In this document: one piece after another, positions 36,531 to 45,104 of the stretch
Numbering within the stretch: position 1 is the first letter of the stretch
Layout: every line of letters begins with the position of its first letter
NCBI GenBank assembly: GCA_002279355.1
Contig: NCBV01000009.1
Span: forward strand, 50,897 to 114,896
DNA from: Acidiphilium sp. 37-60-79
GTDB taxonomy: Bacteria; Pseudomonadota; Alphaproteobacteria; Acetobacterales; Acetobacteraceae
Direction of reading: 5' to 3'
DNA: 64,000 bases
Translations under genes and position numbers: made by a program
The notes under the pieces: generated by a model
What the model was told of the DNA's origin: nothing
Seen by the model: the letters and a program-made list of their open reading frames with translations, nothing else
The model's database searches: none

Positions 36531-36654
36531 TAACTCCAATTTCAGGATTTTTAATATATGGCCGAAAGCCACGCATCAACGGAAGTCCGCTTCCATGAAG
36601 TTTTGATGACGAGCACGTCTCCAGTCCGATTGAATGCCCCTTTCTGGGCTTATG

Positions 36655-37275
36655 CTAAAACTGATAGCCGAACCGCGCCAAATCCGCAGCAAACACCTCG
36701 GCAACAAAGCGCCGCTCCGCCGCTCCATAATAATCCTGATATGGCCCCCGATCGCCGCGATTCGCGTGTGGTATGTGCCGCGCAGCTAAGCCAAGCCGCG
36801 CAAAAATCGCGACCGCGCCTTGCGCGAACGTCTCATAGCGATAGAGCGTATCCACCAGCAGCGCCCCATCATCACCGGTCAGAAACGCCACTTGCGACAT
36901 CCATTGCACATGCGGCTTGCGGGCAATCGCATCCAAATAGGCGCTGAAATCGCCATCCGGGGCAAAACCGATGAATTCGCACAAATCCGGCCGTTTCGGC
37001 ATCGACGCGTATTGCGACACCAGCCGGTCGAACGGGTTGCGCACAATCGAAAAGCGCCAATAGGCCGCGAACCGCATTTCACCCACCTCGGTGCGAATCT
37101 GCGCCGCCGTCAAATGCTGCAAACCACCGGTTTGATATTTATTGTGATATGCATCGATGAAACCCATCCACAAATCGCTCTCGCAGCGTGGCAGCGGCCA
37201 GATCACGTCTTCGATGCTGGTCCCACCGGATTTGGGAATATGGACAAAAATACAACGATACTGATCAGAAATCAT
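36655..37275 (-). CDS. sulfotransferase-family protein
   Basis: 206-residue protein with PAPS-type sulfotransferase signatures: the 5'-phosphosulfate loop FVHIPKSGGTSIEDV at residues 10-24 and the 3'-phosphate motif FSIVRNPFDRLVSQY near residue 77. This pattern is typical of carbohydrate-type sulfotransferases (Sulfotransfer_2). Length is near the minimum for the fold. It diverges from dsbB with 56 bases between the starts. No sulfate-activation or polysaccharide genes are adjacent, so the acceptor is unknown. Confidence 0.8.
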   Translation of the reverse strand: MISDQYRCIFVHIPKSGGTSIEDVIWPLPRCESDLWMGFIDAYHNKYQTGGLQHLTAAQIRTEVGEMRFAAYWRFSIVRNPFDRLVSQYASMPKRPDLCEFIGFAPDGDFSAYLDAIARKPHVQWMSQVAFLTGDDGALLVDTLYRYETFAQGAVAIFARLGLAARHIPHANRGDRGPYQDYYGAAERRFVAEVFAADLARFGYQF

Positions 37276-37331
37276 GCCCCGCTCTATCGCGGCTTATTGC
37301 ACGAGGGAAGCGGCTTGGGCATATCGCCATC

Positions 37332-37811
37332 ATGAATAAGGTTTCGGTGCAGCAGGCCTGCCTGCTAGCGGCACTTGCGGGGCTTGCTGCCCTCGGTGTT
37401 GCGTATTTTGGCGAATTCGTCGAGCATCTCGTGCCATGCCCGCTCTGCTATATCGAGCGCTGGCCTTACCGGATCATCATTCTGCTCGGCCTGATCGGCG
37501 CGATAGCCCCGCGAGTCGGCCGCCCCGCCCTCGCCCTCGCCGTGCTCACCATGCTCGGTGATGATGTGATTGCCTTTGTGCATATCGGCGCCGAACAGCA
37601 TTGGTGGAAAAGCCCTCTGCCCGAATGCAATATCGCGCCGCTCTCGATGGGGGCAATGCCGCTACGCCCCTCCGCTTCATGCGATTCCCCGGTTTATCTG
37701 ATCCACGGGCTGCCCATTTCCTTCGCCACGATGGATTTTTGTGCCGCCCTCTCTATCGCCGGCCTGATCGCCGCCTATTTGATGAGCAGCGGTAACAGGA
37801 GAGCCCTATGA
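37332..37811 (+). CDS. dsbB: disulfide bond formation protein B
   Basis: Inner-membrane oxidoreductase that reoxidises DsbA and passes electrons to ubiquinone. The open frame reaches back to 37188, but the ATG at 37332 gives a 159-residue product beginning with the first helix. The quinone-proximal CPLC motif (Cys36 and Cys39) follows the first helix, and a second pair (Cys in PECNI and SASCDSP) follows the third helix, as in DsbB. The stop overlaps the coq7 start (ATGA), a notable coupling of the quinone-dependent oxidase with a quinone-making enzyme. Confidence 0.9.
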   Translation: MNKVSVQQACLLAALAGLAALGVAYFGEFVEHLVPCPLCYIERWPYRIIILLGLIGAIAPRVGRPALALAVLTMLGDDVIAFVHIGAEQHWWKSPLPECNIAPLSMGAMPLRPSASCDSPVYLIHGLPISFATMDFCAALSIAGLIAAYLMSSGNRRAL

Positions 37812-38374
37812 GCACACCACCTGACACCGGCCTGTCATCAGGCCCCTTACCCGGCGATGCGACCGAGCGCGCCCGGCTCGCGCGCATGATCCGGGTCGAT
37901 CATGCCGGCGAATATGGCGCAAAGCGGATTTATGCGGGCCAACTCGCCGTACTCGGCCGGTCGCGCCATGCGCCAATCCTGCGTCACATGGCCGAGCAGG
38001 AACAGCATCATCTCGATGTGTTCTCGCGCATGGTGGTCGAGCGTCGGGTCCGTCCCACCGCCCTGCTGCCCTTCTGGCACATTGCCGGGTTCGCCTTGGG
38101 GGCCGCGACGGCGGCCTTGGGGGCGCGGGCCGCTATGGCCTGCACCGTTGCGGTCGAAGAAACCATCGATGCTCATTATGCTGCCCAAGCCGCTGAACTC
38201 GGCGATGATGAAGGATTGCTGCGCACCACCATTGAGACATTTCGAGCCGAAGAACTCGAACATCGCGATATTGGCTTGGCGAATGAGGCGGAGTTAACGC
38301 CGTTTTATCGAACACTCACCACCGTGATCAAAGCGGGCTGCAAGGCGGCGATTGCGCTGAGCGAGGCGATTTAG
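37808..38374 (+). CDS. coq7: 3-demethoxyubiquinol 3-hydroxylase (COQ7 family)
   Basis: Di-iron hydroxylase of late ubiquinone biosynthesis, peripheral to the inner membrane. The 188-residue protein has two repeated helix pairs, each with EXXH-type iron ligands: RVDHAGEYGA at the start, EQEQHHLDVF near residue 59, VEETIDAHY and FRAEELEHRD later. Coupled to dsbB by ATGA. A COQ9-like gene follows 45 bases later, matching the known COQ7-COQ9 partnership. Confidence 0.93.
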   Translation: MSTPPDTGLSSGPLPGDATERARLARMIRVDHAGEYGAKRIYAGQLAVLGRSRHAPILRHMAEQEQHHLDVFSRMVVERRVRPTALLPFWHIAGFALGAATAALGARAAMACTVAVEETIDAHYAAQAAELGDDEGLLRTTIETFRAEELEHRDIGLANEAELTPFYRTLTTVIKAGCKAAIALSEAI

Positions 38375-38419
38375 CCGTTTTCGGTTGGCAAAGTCGCTTG
38401 CGCGCCCTAAATAATTGCC

Positions 38420-39091
38420 ATGACCGAAACAGAATTTGAATATGCCCTGGTAACCGCCGCTTTTGCGCTCGCGGGCGAGCAGGGTTGGCGGCGCGTGTCG
38501 GTCGCCGCCGCAGCCCGCCATGCCGGGCTCGATCTTGCGCGCGCGCGCCGGCGCTATCGCTCGGTGATGGCGATTGTGCTGGATTTCGGTCGGCTGGCCG
38601 ATGCGGCAGCGATCGACGGCGCGATGACCGATGGGTCGGTCAAGGACCGGCTGTTCGATGTGCTGATGCGCAGGGTCGATTTTCTCCAGAGCCATCGGGC
38701 GGGCGTTATCGCCCTGATGCGCATGGCGCCATTCGATCCCGGCCTGTCGCTGGTGCTGGCCCGTGCCACGGTGCAGTCGATGGGCTGGATGCTCGAAGCG
38801 GCAGAAATCTCGGCGCGCGGTGGGCGCGGCGCCTTGCGCGCCCGTGGCTTGGTCGCGGTTTGGGCTTGGACCATTCGCGCGTGGCTGCGTGATGAGTCCG
38901 AGGATTTATCCACCACCATGGCAGCGTTGGACGCGGCCTTGACCCGTGCCGATCAAGTCGCCCGCAGCGTGATGATGAACCGCCGCGAGCCCGCCCACAC
39001 GCCCGACGCCCCGCCCGTCGCGCATGACGAATCCCCTGTCGATGATGCACCGTTGGTGCCCCCCTTCGATGACCCGGAGCGCCCGGACTAG
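38420..39091 (+). CDS. COQ9-like/TetR-fold protein
   Basis: 223-residue protein, likely all-alpha with a TetR-like fold. The N-terminus (AALVTAAF-like region to RRYRSVMAIVLDF) resembles a TetR helix-turn-helix. The C-terminal part IRAWLRDESEDLSTTMAALDAA resembles the COQ9 lipid-binding region. In eukaryotes COQ9 presents the quinone intermediate to COQ7, and here it directly follows coq7, so a COQ9 role is more likely than transcriptional regulation, though the latter cannot be excluded. The C-terminal 40 residues are Pro/Asp-rich. The TAG stop at 39089-39091 lies in a CTAG palindromic element. Confidence 0.72.
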   Translation: MTETEFEYALVTAAFALAGEQGWRRVSVAAAARHAGLDLARARRRYRSVMAIVLDFGRLADAAAIDGAMTDGSVKDRLFDVLMRRVDFLQSHRAGVIALMRMAPFDPGLSLVLARATVQSMGWMLEAAEISARGGRGALRARGLVAVWAWTIRAWLRDESEDLSTTMAALDAALTRADQVARSVMMNRREPAHTPDAPPVAHDESPVDDAPLVPPFDDPERPD

Positions 39092-39144
39092 TGTCCACTC
39101 TGATTCTGAAATCCGTTGGATTTCGGAATCAGAGTGGACACTAG
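39088..39144 (+). repeat. CTAG-bounded palindromic element, single hairpin (copy 3)
   Basis: A 57-base hairpin: two 27-base arms, starting CTAGTGTCCACTCTG and ending CAGAGTGGACACTAG, around the loop GTT, with a single G-T-type mismatch. It equals hairpin A of the composite copies, in full-arm form, without link or hairpin B. Its left CTAG contains the stop codon of the COQ9-like gene, and it lies 101 bases before the phasin start. Confidence 0.88.
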
Positions 39145-39244
39145 GGCCTGATTAACGTTGGCGAGCAGATCGCTATTGGGCTAGACTAATAAACCGGCCG
39201 GGCGCAGCGCAGATCCGGCAGCCGATTTTCCACTGAGGGAGAGC

Positions 39245-39883
39245 ATGATGGCCGTGTCCAAAACCAGCAAGACCAACAAACCCAAACTCGTTTCCCAAAA
39301 AGCCGAAGGCCCCAAAGCCCAAAGCTCCAAAGCCCCGGGCCCCAAAGCCGAGCCTCAAAAACTCGAACTCCCGAAAGTCGAAGCCCCAAAAGTCGAGCCG
39401 CGGGCCGAGCCAAAAGTTGGCGCAAAGACCGCCGCCCCAATGATGGCGCCGCTCGGCGCTTTCATGCCTGATATCGATTTTTCCAAGGCATTCGGTGCGA
39501 TGAAAATGCCAGCAATTCCGGATATGGATGTGGTGCTCGCGGCCTATCGGCGGAACATGGAAGCCTTATCCGAAGCCAATCGCGTTGCCCTCGAAGGTGC
39601 TCAGGCGGTCGCACGGCGCCATATGGAAATCATGCAGCAAACCATGACCGAATTGACCGATCAGCTTCGCGGCCTGTCCGCCACCGAAACCCCAAAAGCG
39701 CGTGCAACGAAACAAGCCGAATTGCTCAAGCACGCTTATGAAACCGCCGTCACCAACATGCGTGATCTCGGCGATCTGATCCAACGTTCAAATCATGAGG
39801 CGGTGAGCAAACTCAATCACCGCTTTTCCGAAGCGATGGATGAGATGAAAGGCCTGATTGATAAGGGCACAAAAAAGAAATGA
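39245..39883 (+). CDS. phasin-family protein
   Basis: Coats polyhydroxyalkanoate granules or acts as related stress protein. The 212-residue product has a long Lys/Pro/Ala-rich N-terminal tail (about residues 1-65) and a helical phasin domain starting near DVVLAAYRRNMEALSEAN with the typical ALEGAQAVARRHMEIMQQTM stretch. GAGGGAG lies before two successive ATGs (39245 and 39248). Its presence suggests the organism stores polyhydroxyalkanoate, but no synthase gene is in the window. It is followed by uvrB after six bases. Confidence 0.85.
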   Translation: MMAVSKTSKTNKPKLVSQKAEGPKAQSSKAPGPKAEPQKLELPKVEAPKVEPRAEPKVGAKTAAPMMAPLGAFMPDIDFSKAFGAMKMPAIPDMDVVLAAYRRNMEALSEANRVALEGAQAVARRHMEIMQQTMTELTDQLRGLSATETPKARATKQAELLKHAYETAVTNMRDLGDLIQRSNHEAVSKLNHRFSEAMDEMKGLIDKGTKKK

Positions 39884-39889
39884 GGCGGA

Positions 39890-42085
39890 ATGGCTGATTT
39901 TCCGCTCACCCACGCCCTAGGCGCCACAGCGCCCGTGGCATTCATGCCGAAAAAGCAAAATCCGCCGCCTATGCAGCGGGCTTTGCGCGTGGTGTCTGAT
40001 TATCAGCCAGCCGGTGATCAACCCCAAGCAATCAAAACCTTGCTCGATGGTCTCGCGCAAGACGAGCGGGATCAGGTGCTCCTCGGTGTCACCGGCTCAG
40101 GCAAAACTTTCACCATGGCGAAAGTCATTGAAGCGGCGCAGCGCCCGGCGTTGATCCTGGCTCCCAACAAAACCCTGGCGGCCCAGCTTTATGCCGAAAT
40201 GAAAGGGTTTTTCCCCGATAACGCGGTCGAGTATTTCGTCTCCTACTATGATTATTATCAACCCGAAGCCTATGTCCCGCGCACCGATACCTATATCGAA
40301 AAAGACGCGCAGATTAACGAAACAATCGACCGGATGCGCCACGCGGCCACCCAAGCCTTGTTAGAGCGCGGCGATGTTGTGATCGTGGCCTCAGTTTCCT
40401 GCATCTATGGCATTGGCTCGGTCGAAACCTATAGCCAAATGGTGGTACGCCTCGAAGTTGGCGGGCGCATCGAGCGCGATAAACTGGCCAAAGCCCTGGT
40501 CGAGCTGCAATATCGCCGCAACGATACCGCATTCCAGCGTGGCACGTTTCGCCTGCGCGGTGAAACCGTGGATATTTTCCCAAGCCAATATGAAGACCGC
40601 GCATGGCGGGTCACCTTGTTTGGTGACGAGATCGAAAATATCGCCGAGTTCGACCCGCTAACCGGAGAAACCGCCGCTGCCCTTGCTTCGATCGCGATTT
40701 ACGCCAACAGCCACTATGTCACCCCGCGCCCCACGCTCGGCCAAGCGATCAGCCAGATCAAACGCGAATTGCAAATAAGACTGGCCGAGCTAACCACCAT
40801 AGGCAAATTACTCGAAGTTGAACGGCTGCAACAGCGCACCACATTCGACATCGAAATGATGGAAACCACAGGATCCTGCAAAGGTATTGAGAATTATTCG
40901 CGCTATCTCTCCGGTCGCAATCCCGGCGATCCACCACCAACCTTGTTTGAATATTTGCCCAGTAATGCCTTGCTCATCGTCGATGAAAGCCACGTCACTG
41001 TGCCGCAAATCGGCGGCATGTATAAAGGGGACTTCGCCCGCAAATCGATCCTGGCCGATTACGGATTTCGGCTACCCTCCTGCATCGATAACCGACCGCT
41101 GAAATTCGAAGAATGGGAATCCTTTCGCCCCACCACTGTCTTTGTCTCCGCTACCCCCGGCCCGTGGGAGCTTGAGCGCACCGGCGGCGTCTTTGCCGAA
41201 CAAGTCATCCGCCCCACCGGCTTGGTCGATCCGGTGATCGATGTGCGCCCCGTCGAGCGTCAGGTTGATGATTTGCTGGCCGAATGCCGAACCGTCGCCG
41301 CCCTCGGCGGGCGCGTGCTGGTCACGACCCTCACCAAACGCATGGCCGAGGATTTGTCGGAGTATTTGACTGAACAGGGCGTGAAAGTGCGCTATCTGCA
41401 TTCGGATATCGACACGCTGGAGCGCATCGAAATTATTCGCGATTTGCGGCTTGGTGTCTATGATGTGTTGATTGGCATCAATCTTTTGCGCGAAGGGCTC
41501 GATATCCCCGAATGTATGTTAGTCGCAATCCTCGACGCCGATAAGGAGGGATTTCTGCGCTCGGCAACCTCCTTGGTGCAAACCATTGGCCGCGCCGCCC
41601 GCAATGTTGATGGGCGTGTCATTCTCTATGCCGATCGGATGACCCGCAGCCTCGAATATGCAATCGGTGAAACCGAGCGTCGGCGCACCAAGCAAACCGC
41701 CTGGAACCAAGCTAACGGCATCACCCCGCAAAGCATTCGCAAAAATATCGGCGAGGTGCTGCACTCGGTCTATGAACAGGATTACGTCACCGTCGCACCG
41801 GTGAAGGATACCGATGCTGATGAATTTATCGGCAAGGATTTGCAATCGAGTATCGCCGAATTGGAGAAAAAAATGCGCAACGCGGCAGCAAATCTCGAGT
41901 TTGAAACCGCAGCGCGGTTGCGCGACGAAATCAAACGGCTCGAAGCACTCGATCTCGGTCTGCCACCGCCCGCCGCCGCCCCGCGCCGCCCGCGCGATCG
42001 CACCCCCGAACCGTTAGGCCCCGGCGGTGGCGGCTATGACCCTGAAAAACGGCGCGGCGGCGGTCGGCGGCGGCGCGGATCATGA
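39890..42085 (+). CDS. uvrB: excinuclease ABC subunit B
   Basis: Damage-verifying helicase-like ATPase of nucleotide-excision repair. The 731-residue product is longer than the usual 660-700 because of about 30 extra N-terminal residues and an Arg/Gly-rich C-tail. The Walker [11 protein letters not shown] (residues 63-72), the beta-hairpin [18 protein letters not shown], and the C-terminal UVR domain ([21 protein letters not shown]) are present. An ATG at 39944 is an alternative start that would remove the extension. The stop overlaps the eipB-like start (ATGA), an unusual pairing. Confidence 0.95.
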   Translation: MADFPLTHALGATAPVAFMPKKQNPPPMQRALRVVSDYQPAGDQPQAIKTLLDGLAQDERDQVLLGVTGSGKTFTMAKVIEAAQRPALILAPNKTLAAQLYAEMKGFFPDNAVEYFVSYYDYYQPEAYVPRTDTYIEKDAQINETIDRMRHAATQALLERGDVVIVASVSCIYGIGSVETYSQMVVRLEVGGRIERDKLAKALVELQYRRNDTAFQRGTFRLRGETVDIFPSQYEDRAWRVTLFGDEIENIAEFDPLTGETAAALASIAIYANSHYVTPRPTLGQAISQIKRELQIRLAELTTIGKLLEVERLQQRTTFDIEMMETTGSCKGIENYSRYLSGRNPGDPPPTLFEYLPSNALLIVDESHVTVPQIGGMYKGDFARKSILADYGFRLPSCIDNRPLKFEEWESFRPTTVFVSATPGPWELERTGGVFAEQVIRPTGLVDPVIDVRPVERQVDDLLAECRTVAALGGRVLVTTLTKRMAEDLSEYLTEQGVKVRYLHSDIDTLERIEIIRDLRLGVYDVLIGINLLREGLDIPECMLVAILDADKEGFLRSATSLVQTIGRAARNVDGRVILYADRMTRSLEYAIGETERRRTKQTAWNQANGITPQSIRKNIGEVLHSVYEQDYVTVAPVKDTDADEFIGKDLQSSIAELEKKMRNAAANLEFETAARLRDEIKRLEALDLGLPPPAAAPRRPRDRTPEPLGPGGGGYDPEKRRGGGRRRRGS

Positions 42086-42909
42086 ACCGTCTCGCGCCCG
42101 CCCTCGGCCTGATTGGCCTATTCACCCTCCCAGCGCTCGCGGCAACGCCGCTGGCGTCGCAACGCGCGACCTACGCACTTAACCTTACCCGCGTGCGCGG
42201 CCACGCCGTTACCGGGGCCACTGGCCGGCTGCAATTTAATGTCACCACCACCTGCCACGCTTATACGGTGGCCCAGCGGATGACATTATTAATCCGCAAT
42301 GAAAATGGTGTGCTGAGCCGAACGACCAGCGACTATGATACTTGGGAAAATCTGCAAGGCACCCGCTTCAGCTTTCTCTATCGTGAAACTAACGGGCAGA
42401 CGACCAAAACCGTTTCGCAAGGCACCGCCACCATGGGCCCCAATGGTGGCTCGGTGGTCTACACCGCCCCCAAGCCGCATATCGTCAAGCTGCCCAAAGG
42501 CACCTTGTTCCCGATGGAACATACCACCGCCTTTTTGCACGCCGCCGCCAAGGGGCAATCCTTTTTCGACCCGCCTTTGTTCGATGGCACCTCGGTGCGC
42601 GGTGCGGATCACACCTTTGTCGCGATCTTGCAGCGCCGCAAACCGCGCCGATCAAAGTTCCACCAGCTGAGCAAGCTTGCTTCAGTGGCGGTCGATATCG
42701 GATTTTTCCACCGCGCCGCGCACGATAACGGGCCGGATTTTCGCAATCAAATGCGCTATTACACCAACGGCGTTGCCCGTGATATCAGGCTTGATTTTGG
42801 TGGTTTCGTCATGCGAGGCGCGTTGCAGCATCTGCAACTACCACCCGATGAGTGCCAGCAAAAGCCGGTATCGGCCGATCAGGCAGAACCAAGCCATACC
42901 CATGGCTAA
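42082..42909 (+). CDS. EipB-like (DUF1849) cell-envelope integrity protein
   Basis: 275-residue periplasmic protein of the DUF1849/EipB family, a beta-spiral protein linked to envelope integrity in Brucella and other alphaproteobacteria. A signal peptide ([17 protein letters not shown]) precedes a mature domain with [16 protein letters not shown] and [16 protein letters not shown], the conserved segments of the family, and a late cysteine. The start overlaps the uvrB stop. The C-terminal ~20 residues ([19 protein letters not shown]) are polar and probably variable. Confidence 0.83.
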   Translation: MNRLAPALGLIGLFTLPALAATPLASQRATYALNLTRVRGHAVTGATGRLQFNVTTTCHAYTVAQRMTLLIRNENGVLSRTTSDYDTWENLQGTRFSFLYRETNGQTTKTVSQGTATMGPNGGSVVYTAPKPHIVKLPKGTLFPMEHTTAFLHAAAKGQSFFDPPLFDGTSVRGADHTFVAILQRRKPRRSKFHQLSKLASVAVDIGFFHRAAHDNGPDFRNQMRYYTNGVARDIRLDFGGFVMRGALQHLQLPPDECQQKPVSADQAEPSHTHG

Positions 42910-42910
42910 A

Positions 42911-42939
42911 TAAAAAACCGGCAGCCCGAAAGCTGCCGG
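42911..42939 (-). terminator. intrinsic terminator of the H1-like gene (minus strand)
   Basis: Read on the minus strand the stem CCGGCAGC/GCTGCCGG (42939-42932 and 42925-42918) with a six-base loop is followed by TTTTTT (42917-42912). It fits a rho-independent terminator 80 bases after the minus-strand gene's stop. On the plus strand the same stem follows eipB but only has TTCT behind it, so it would be weaker for that gene. Confidence 0.8.
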
Positions 42940-42998
42940 CTTCTAACGTCAAGACCGATTATCGATCCATCAAAACCGCTTTGCGCAGCCTCAATCAA

Positions 42999-43436
42999 TT
43001 AGGCCGATTTCTTCGCGGCCTTTTTGCTGCTGCTGCGCGCCAAAGCGGCGGGCTTAGCGGCCGCCTTCGGTGCAGCGGCCTTTTTCGCCGCTGGCTTGGC
43101 AGCGGTCTTTGGCGCAGCAGCCTTAGCCTTCGCGGCGGGTTTGGCAGCCGCTTTCGGCGCGGCCTTTACCGCCGCTTTCGCCGCCGCTTTCGCGGGGGCT
43201 TTGGCTGCGGGTTTCGCCGCCGCCGTCTTACCCTTGGTCGCGGGCTTAGCTGCCGGCTTCGCAGCGGCCTTCGGTGCCGCAGCCTTGGTCGGTGCTGCTT
43301 TCGCCGCCGGTTTTGCCGCCGCTTTTTTCGCGGCAGGCTTCGCCGCAGCCGCCTTCGGTTTGGCAGCAGCGGGGGCTTTCTTGGTCGCAGCCTTCATAGC
43401 CATCGCTTGCGCACGCAGTGTTTCAGTCATCGTCAC
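42999..43436 (-). CDS. histone H1-like Ala/Lys/Pro-rich DNA-binding protein
   Basis: 145-residue, almost entirely Ala-Lys-Pro protein (KAAAKPA-type repeats) resembling the C-tail of eukaryotic H1 and bacterial AlgP/HctB-like proteins that bind DNA electrostatically. A short N-terminus (MTMTETLRAQAMAMKAATKK) is the only non-repetitive part. AGGAG lies seven bases before GTG at 43436, so that GTG may be the start rather than the ATG at 43430. The low-complexity repeats make length polymorphism likely. The opposite-strand open frame (mostly Ala/Gly/Phe) is an artefact of the codon bias. Confidence 0.75.
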   Translation of the reverse strand: MTMTETLRAQAMAMKAATKKAPAAAKPKAAAAKPAAKKAAAKPAAKAAPTKAAAPKAAAKPAAKPATKGKTAAAKPAAKAPAKAAAKAAVKAAPKAAAKPAAKAKAAAPKTAAKPAAKKAAAPKAAAKPAALARSSSKKAAKKSA

Positions 43437-44119
43437 GGTCGAACTCCTTGGTTGGCACAGATGAGCGTTATGCAGGCCAACGGGCCTCGTCCTCTGTGCG
43501 ATATGATAAACAGTAGGTTAGAAATAGCCCAGCCGGGCGAACAGCACACCCGGCGCCGATACGAGCAGAAAGACCTTTGGATGACACCGCGCTCAACGCA
43601 ACGCCTCCGATGGAGCCGCAAGCCGAATGGAATAGGGGCCCCGCGCGCGGAATGCGCGGCGGAACCAAAATCCAATCATGCGAGCGCATCGCGTCATCGC
43701 CAAATGTTCACGGTTCGTAACCGTCCTTTCCTGCAACGCGAGCCAATTTGTCGCTTCATGATGCAGCGCAACGGAGGGCTAACGGGGTTGCCAACCGCGC
43801 GCGCGAATCGAAAAAAAACACGCGTCTGAATCGCTATTCACCGCGTCCATGCGTCCTGTCAATAAAAACCATGCACTGAGACATGATTATTTATCAGATT
43901 TTTGCGTAGCTGTTGCGCAATATCCACGCTGATCCACCATGCCGACAGACAAGCCGCCGGCCAAAAAATCGAAAAATACTCGAAATAATAAAGAACATCT
44001 TAATTTCGCCAGAATTTACTACCACTTTGTACGGTAACGCCAGCATCGTGCTCACGCATTGTCTGCTGAGCCGTTCAACGCTATCGTCAATGAGCAAAAT
44101 TGGAGAGGGCACCGCGACG
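43437..44119. other. 683-base intergenic region between H1-like and DUF983 genes
   Basis: Longest gene-free stretch in the window. The left part (to about 43850) is GC-rich and contains the minus-strand promoter of the H1-like gene; a GGGGCCCC-type palindrome and a CCGCGCGCGG/CCGCGC inverted block lie around 43638-43672. The right part (43800-44090) is AT-rich. A 32-codon open frame (43939-44037, starting MPTDKPPAKK) lacks a ribosome binding site, and an in-frame upstream extension of the DUF983 gene is open but without a good start. I find no supported gene or RNA. Confidence 0.5.
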
Positions 44120-44560
44120 ATGCCGAATGATCTAGGCCATAACTGGAGGCCCAAGGGCAGTCCCAGATCTCCCGAAGTGGCGATGCCCTCCTGGCCAATC
44201 GCCATCGGTCGGGGCTTACGCATGCAATGCCCCGCTTGTGGGCAAGCGCCAATCTTCCAAGGCTACCTCAAGGTTAATGCCGAATGCGCCGCCTGCGCCG
44301 CACCGCTCGGTCGCGTGCCAAGCGATGATGCGCCACCCTACATCACCTTGCTTGTGTCACTCCATGTTATCGCGGTGATCTTGGTGCTGGCGGATCGCAA
44401 CGGCCACATGTCCGCCTTAACCGCTGTTTGGATTTTCGTTCCACTCATCATTATTCTTGAACTTTTGCTCCTGCGCCCGGTCAAAGGCATGGTCATCGCC
44501 GTGCTACTCAAGGTCGATATGCTCCGCAAAAAACAACCGATGCGTCCCCCCAATGGCTGA
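44120..44560 (+). CDS. DUF983 membrane protein with zinc-ribbon
   Basis: 146-residue protein. The ATG at 44120 follows GGAGAGGG at a normal distance. The N-terminal half has a zinc ribbon of two CxxC pairs (MQCPACGQAP and NAECAACAAPL), followed by two hydrophobic helices (ITLLVSLHVIAVILVL; LTAVWIFVPLIIILELLLL). The DUF983 family is conserved next to heme-copper oxidase or cell-wall genes in alphaproteobacteria, function unknown. The gene overlaps the next by eight bases. Confidence 0.8.
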   Translation: MPNDLGHNWRPKGSPRSPEVAMPSWPIAIGRGLRMQCPACGQAPIFQGYLKVNAECAACAAPLGRVPSDDAPPYITLLVSLHVIAVILVLADRNGHMSALTAVWIFVPLIIILELLLLRPVKGMVIAVLLKVDMLRKKQPMRPPNG

Positions 44561-45035
44561 TCCCGTTGGCAGGGGTCATTTGCTGCGCGTGGTGCTCGAT
44601 GATGAGAGCATGCCAGCACTTTCGCCGATGCAAGATGCGGATCGCCGGCAAGCCTTGGCTGATCTCGCCGCCGATAACCGCTTCGCTCTGATCGATCATC
44701 CCGACCGTCCAACCTTGCTGTATCTCTCGGTGCAAGATGGACGCCTGATGTTCGATGTGCGCTCACCCGATGATGTCTCGCTGCAAATTTTCCTGCTGGC
44801 ACCGGGGCCATTCCGCGCCTTGGTGCGTGACTACCAAATGCTGCTCGAAAGCTACGCCGCCGCCGTCGCCGAAGGTCGCGAAGCGCGCATCCAGGCGATT
44901 GATATGGGCCGCCGCGGCCTGCATAATGAAGGCGCTGAACTCGTCATCGCCCGATTGGCGGGCAAGGCGGTACTCGATTTCGAAACCGCGCGTCGGCTAT
45001 TCACTCTGATCGCGGTGTTGCATCGGCGGCTCTAA
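44553..45035 (+). CDS. UPF0262 family protein
   Basis: 160-residue cytoplasmic protein of the alphaproteobacterial UPF0262 family, function unknown. The start ATG at 44553 lies inside the end of the DUF983 gene (eight-base overlap), which favours translational coupling. Sequence blocks typical of the family are LDDESMPALSPMQDADRRQAL near the N-terminus and DMGRRGLHNEGAELV near residue 123. No catalytic motif recognised. Confidence 0.82.
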   Translation: MADPVGRGHLLRVVLDDESMPALSPMQDADRRQALADLAADNRFALIDHPDRPTLLYLSVQDGRLMFDVRSPDDVSLQIFLLAPGPFRALVRDYQMLLESYAAAVAEGREARIQAIDMGRRGLHNEGAELVIARLAGKAVLDFETARRLFTLIAVLHRRL

Positions 45036-45104
45036 ACCGGCATGGATATGGGTTGAACGCGGGCGCGTTGATGATTGACCCCGCTGATGCCCCAGGAGCA
45101 GAGT

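Noticed and set aside
42852..43829. 325-codon plus-strand frame over the H1-like gene
   Set aside because: Arg/Gly/Phe-rich translation caused by the repetitive Ala-Lys codons on the other strand; no start signal.
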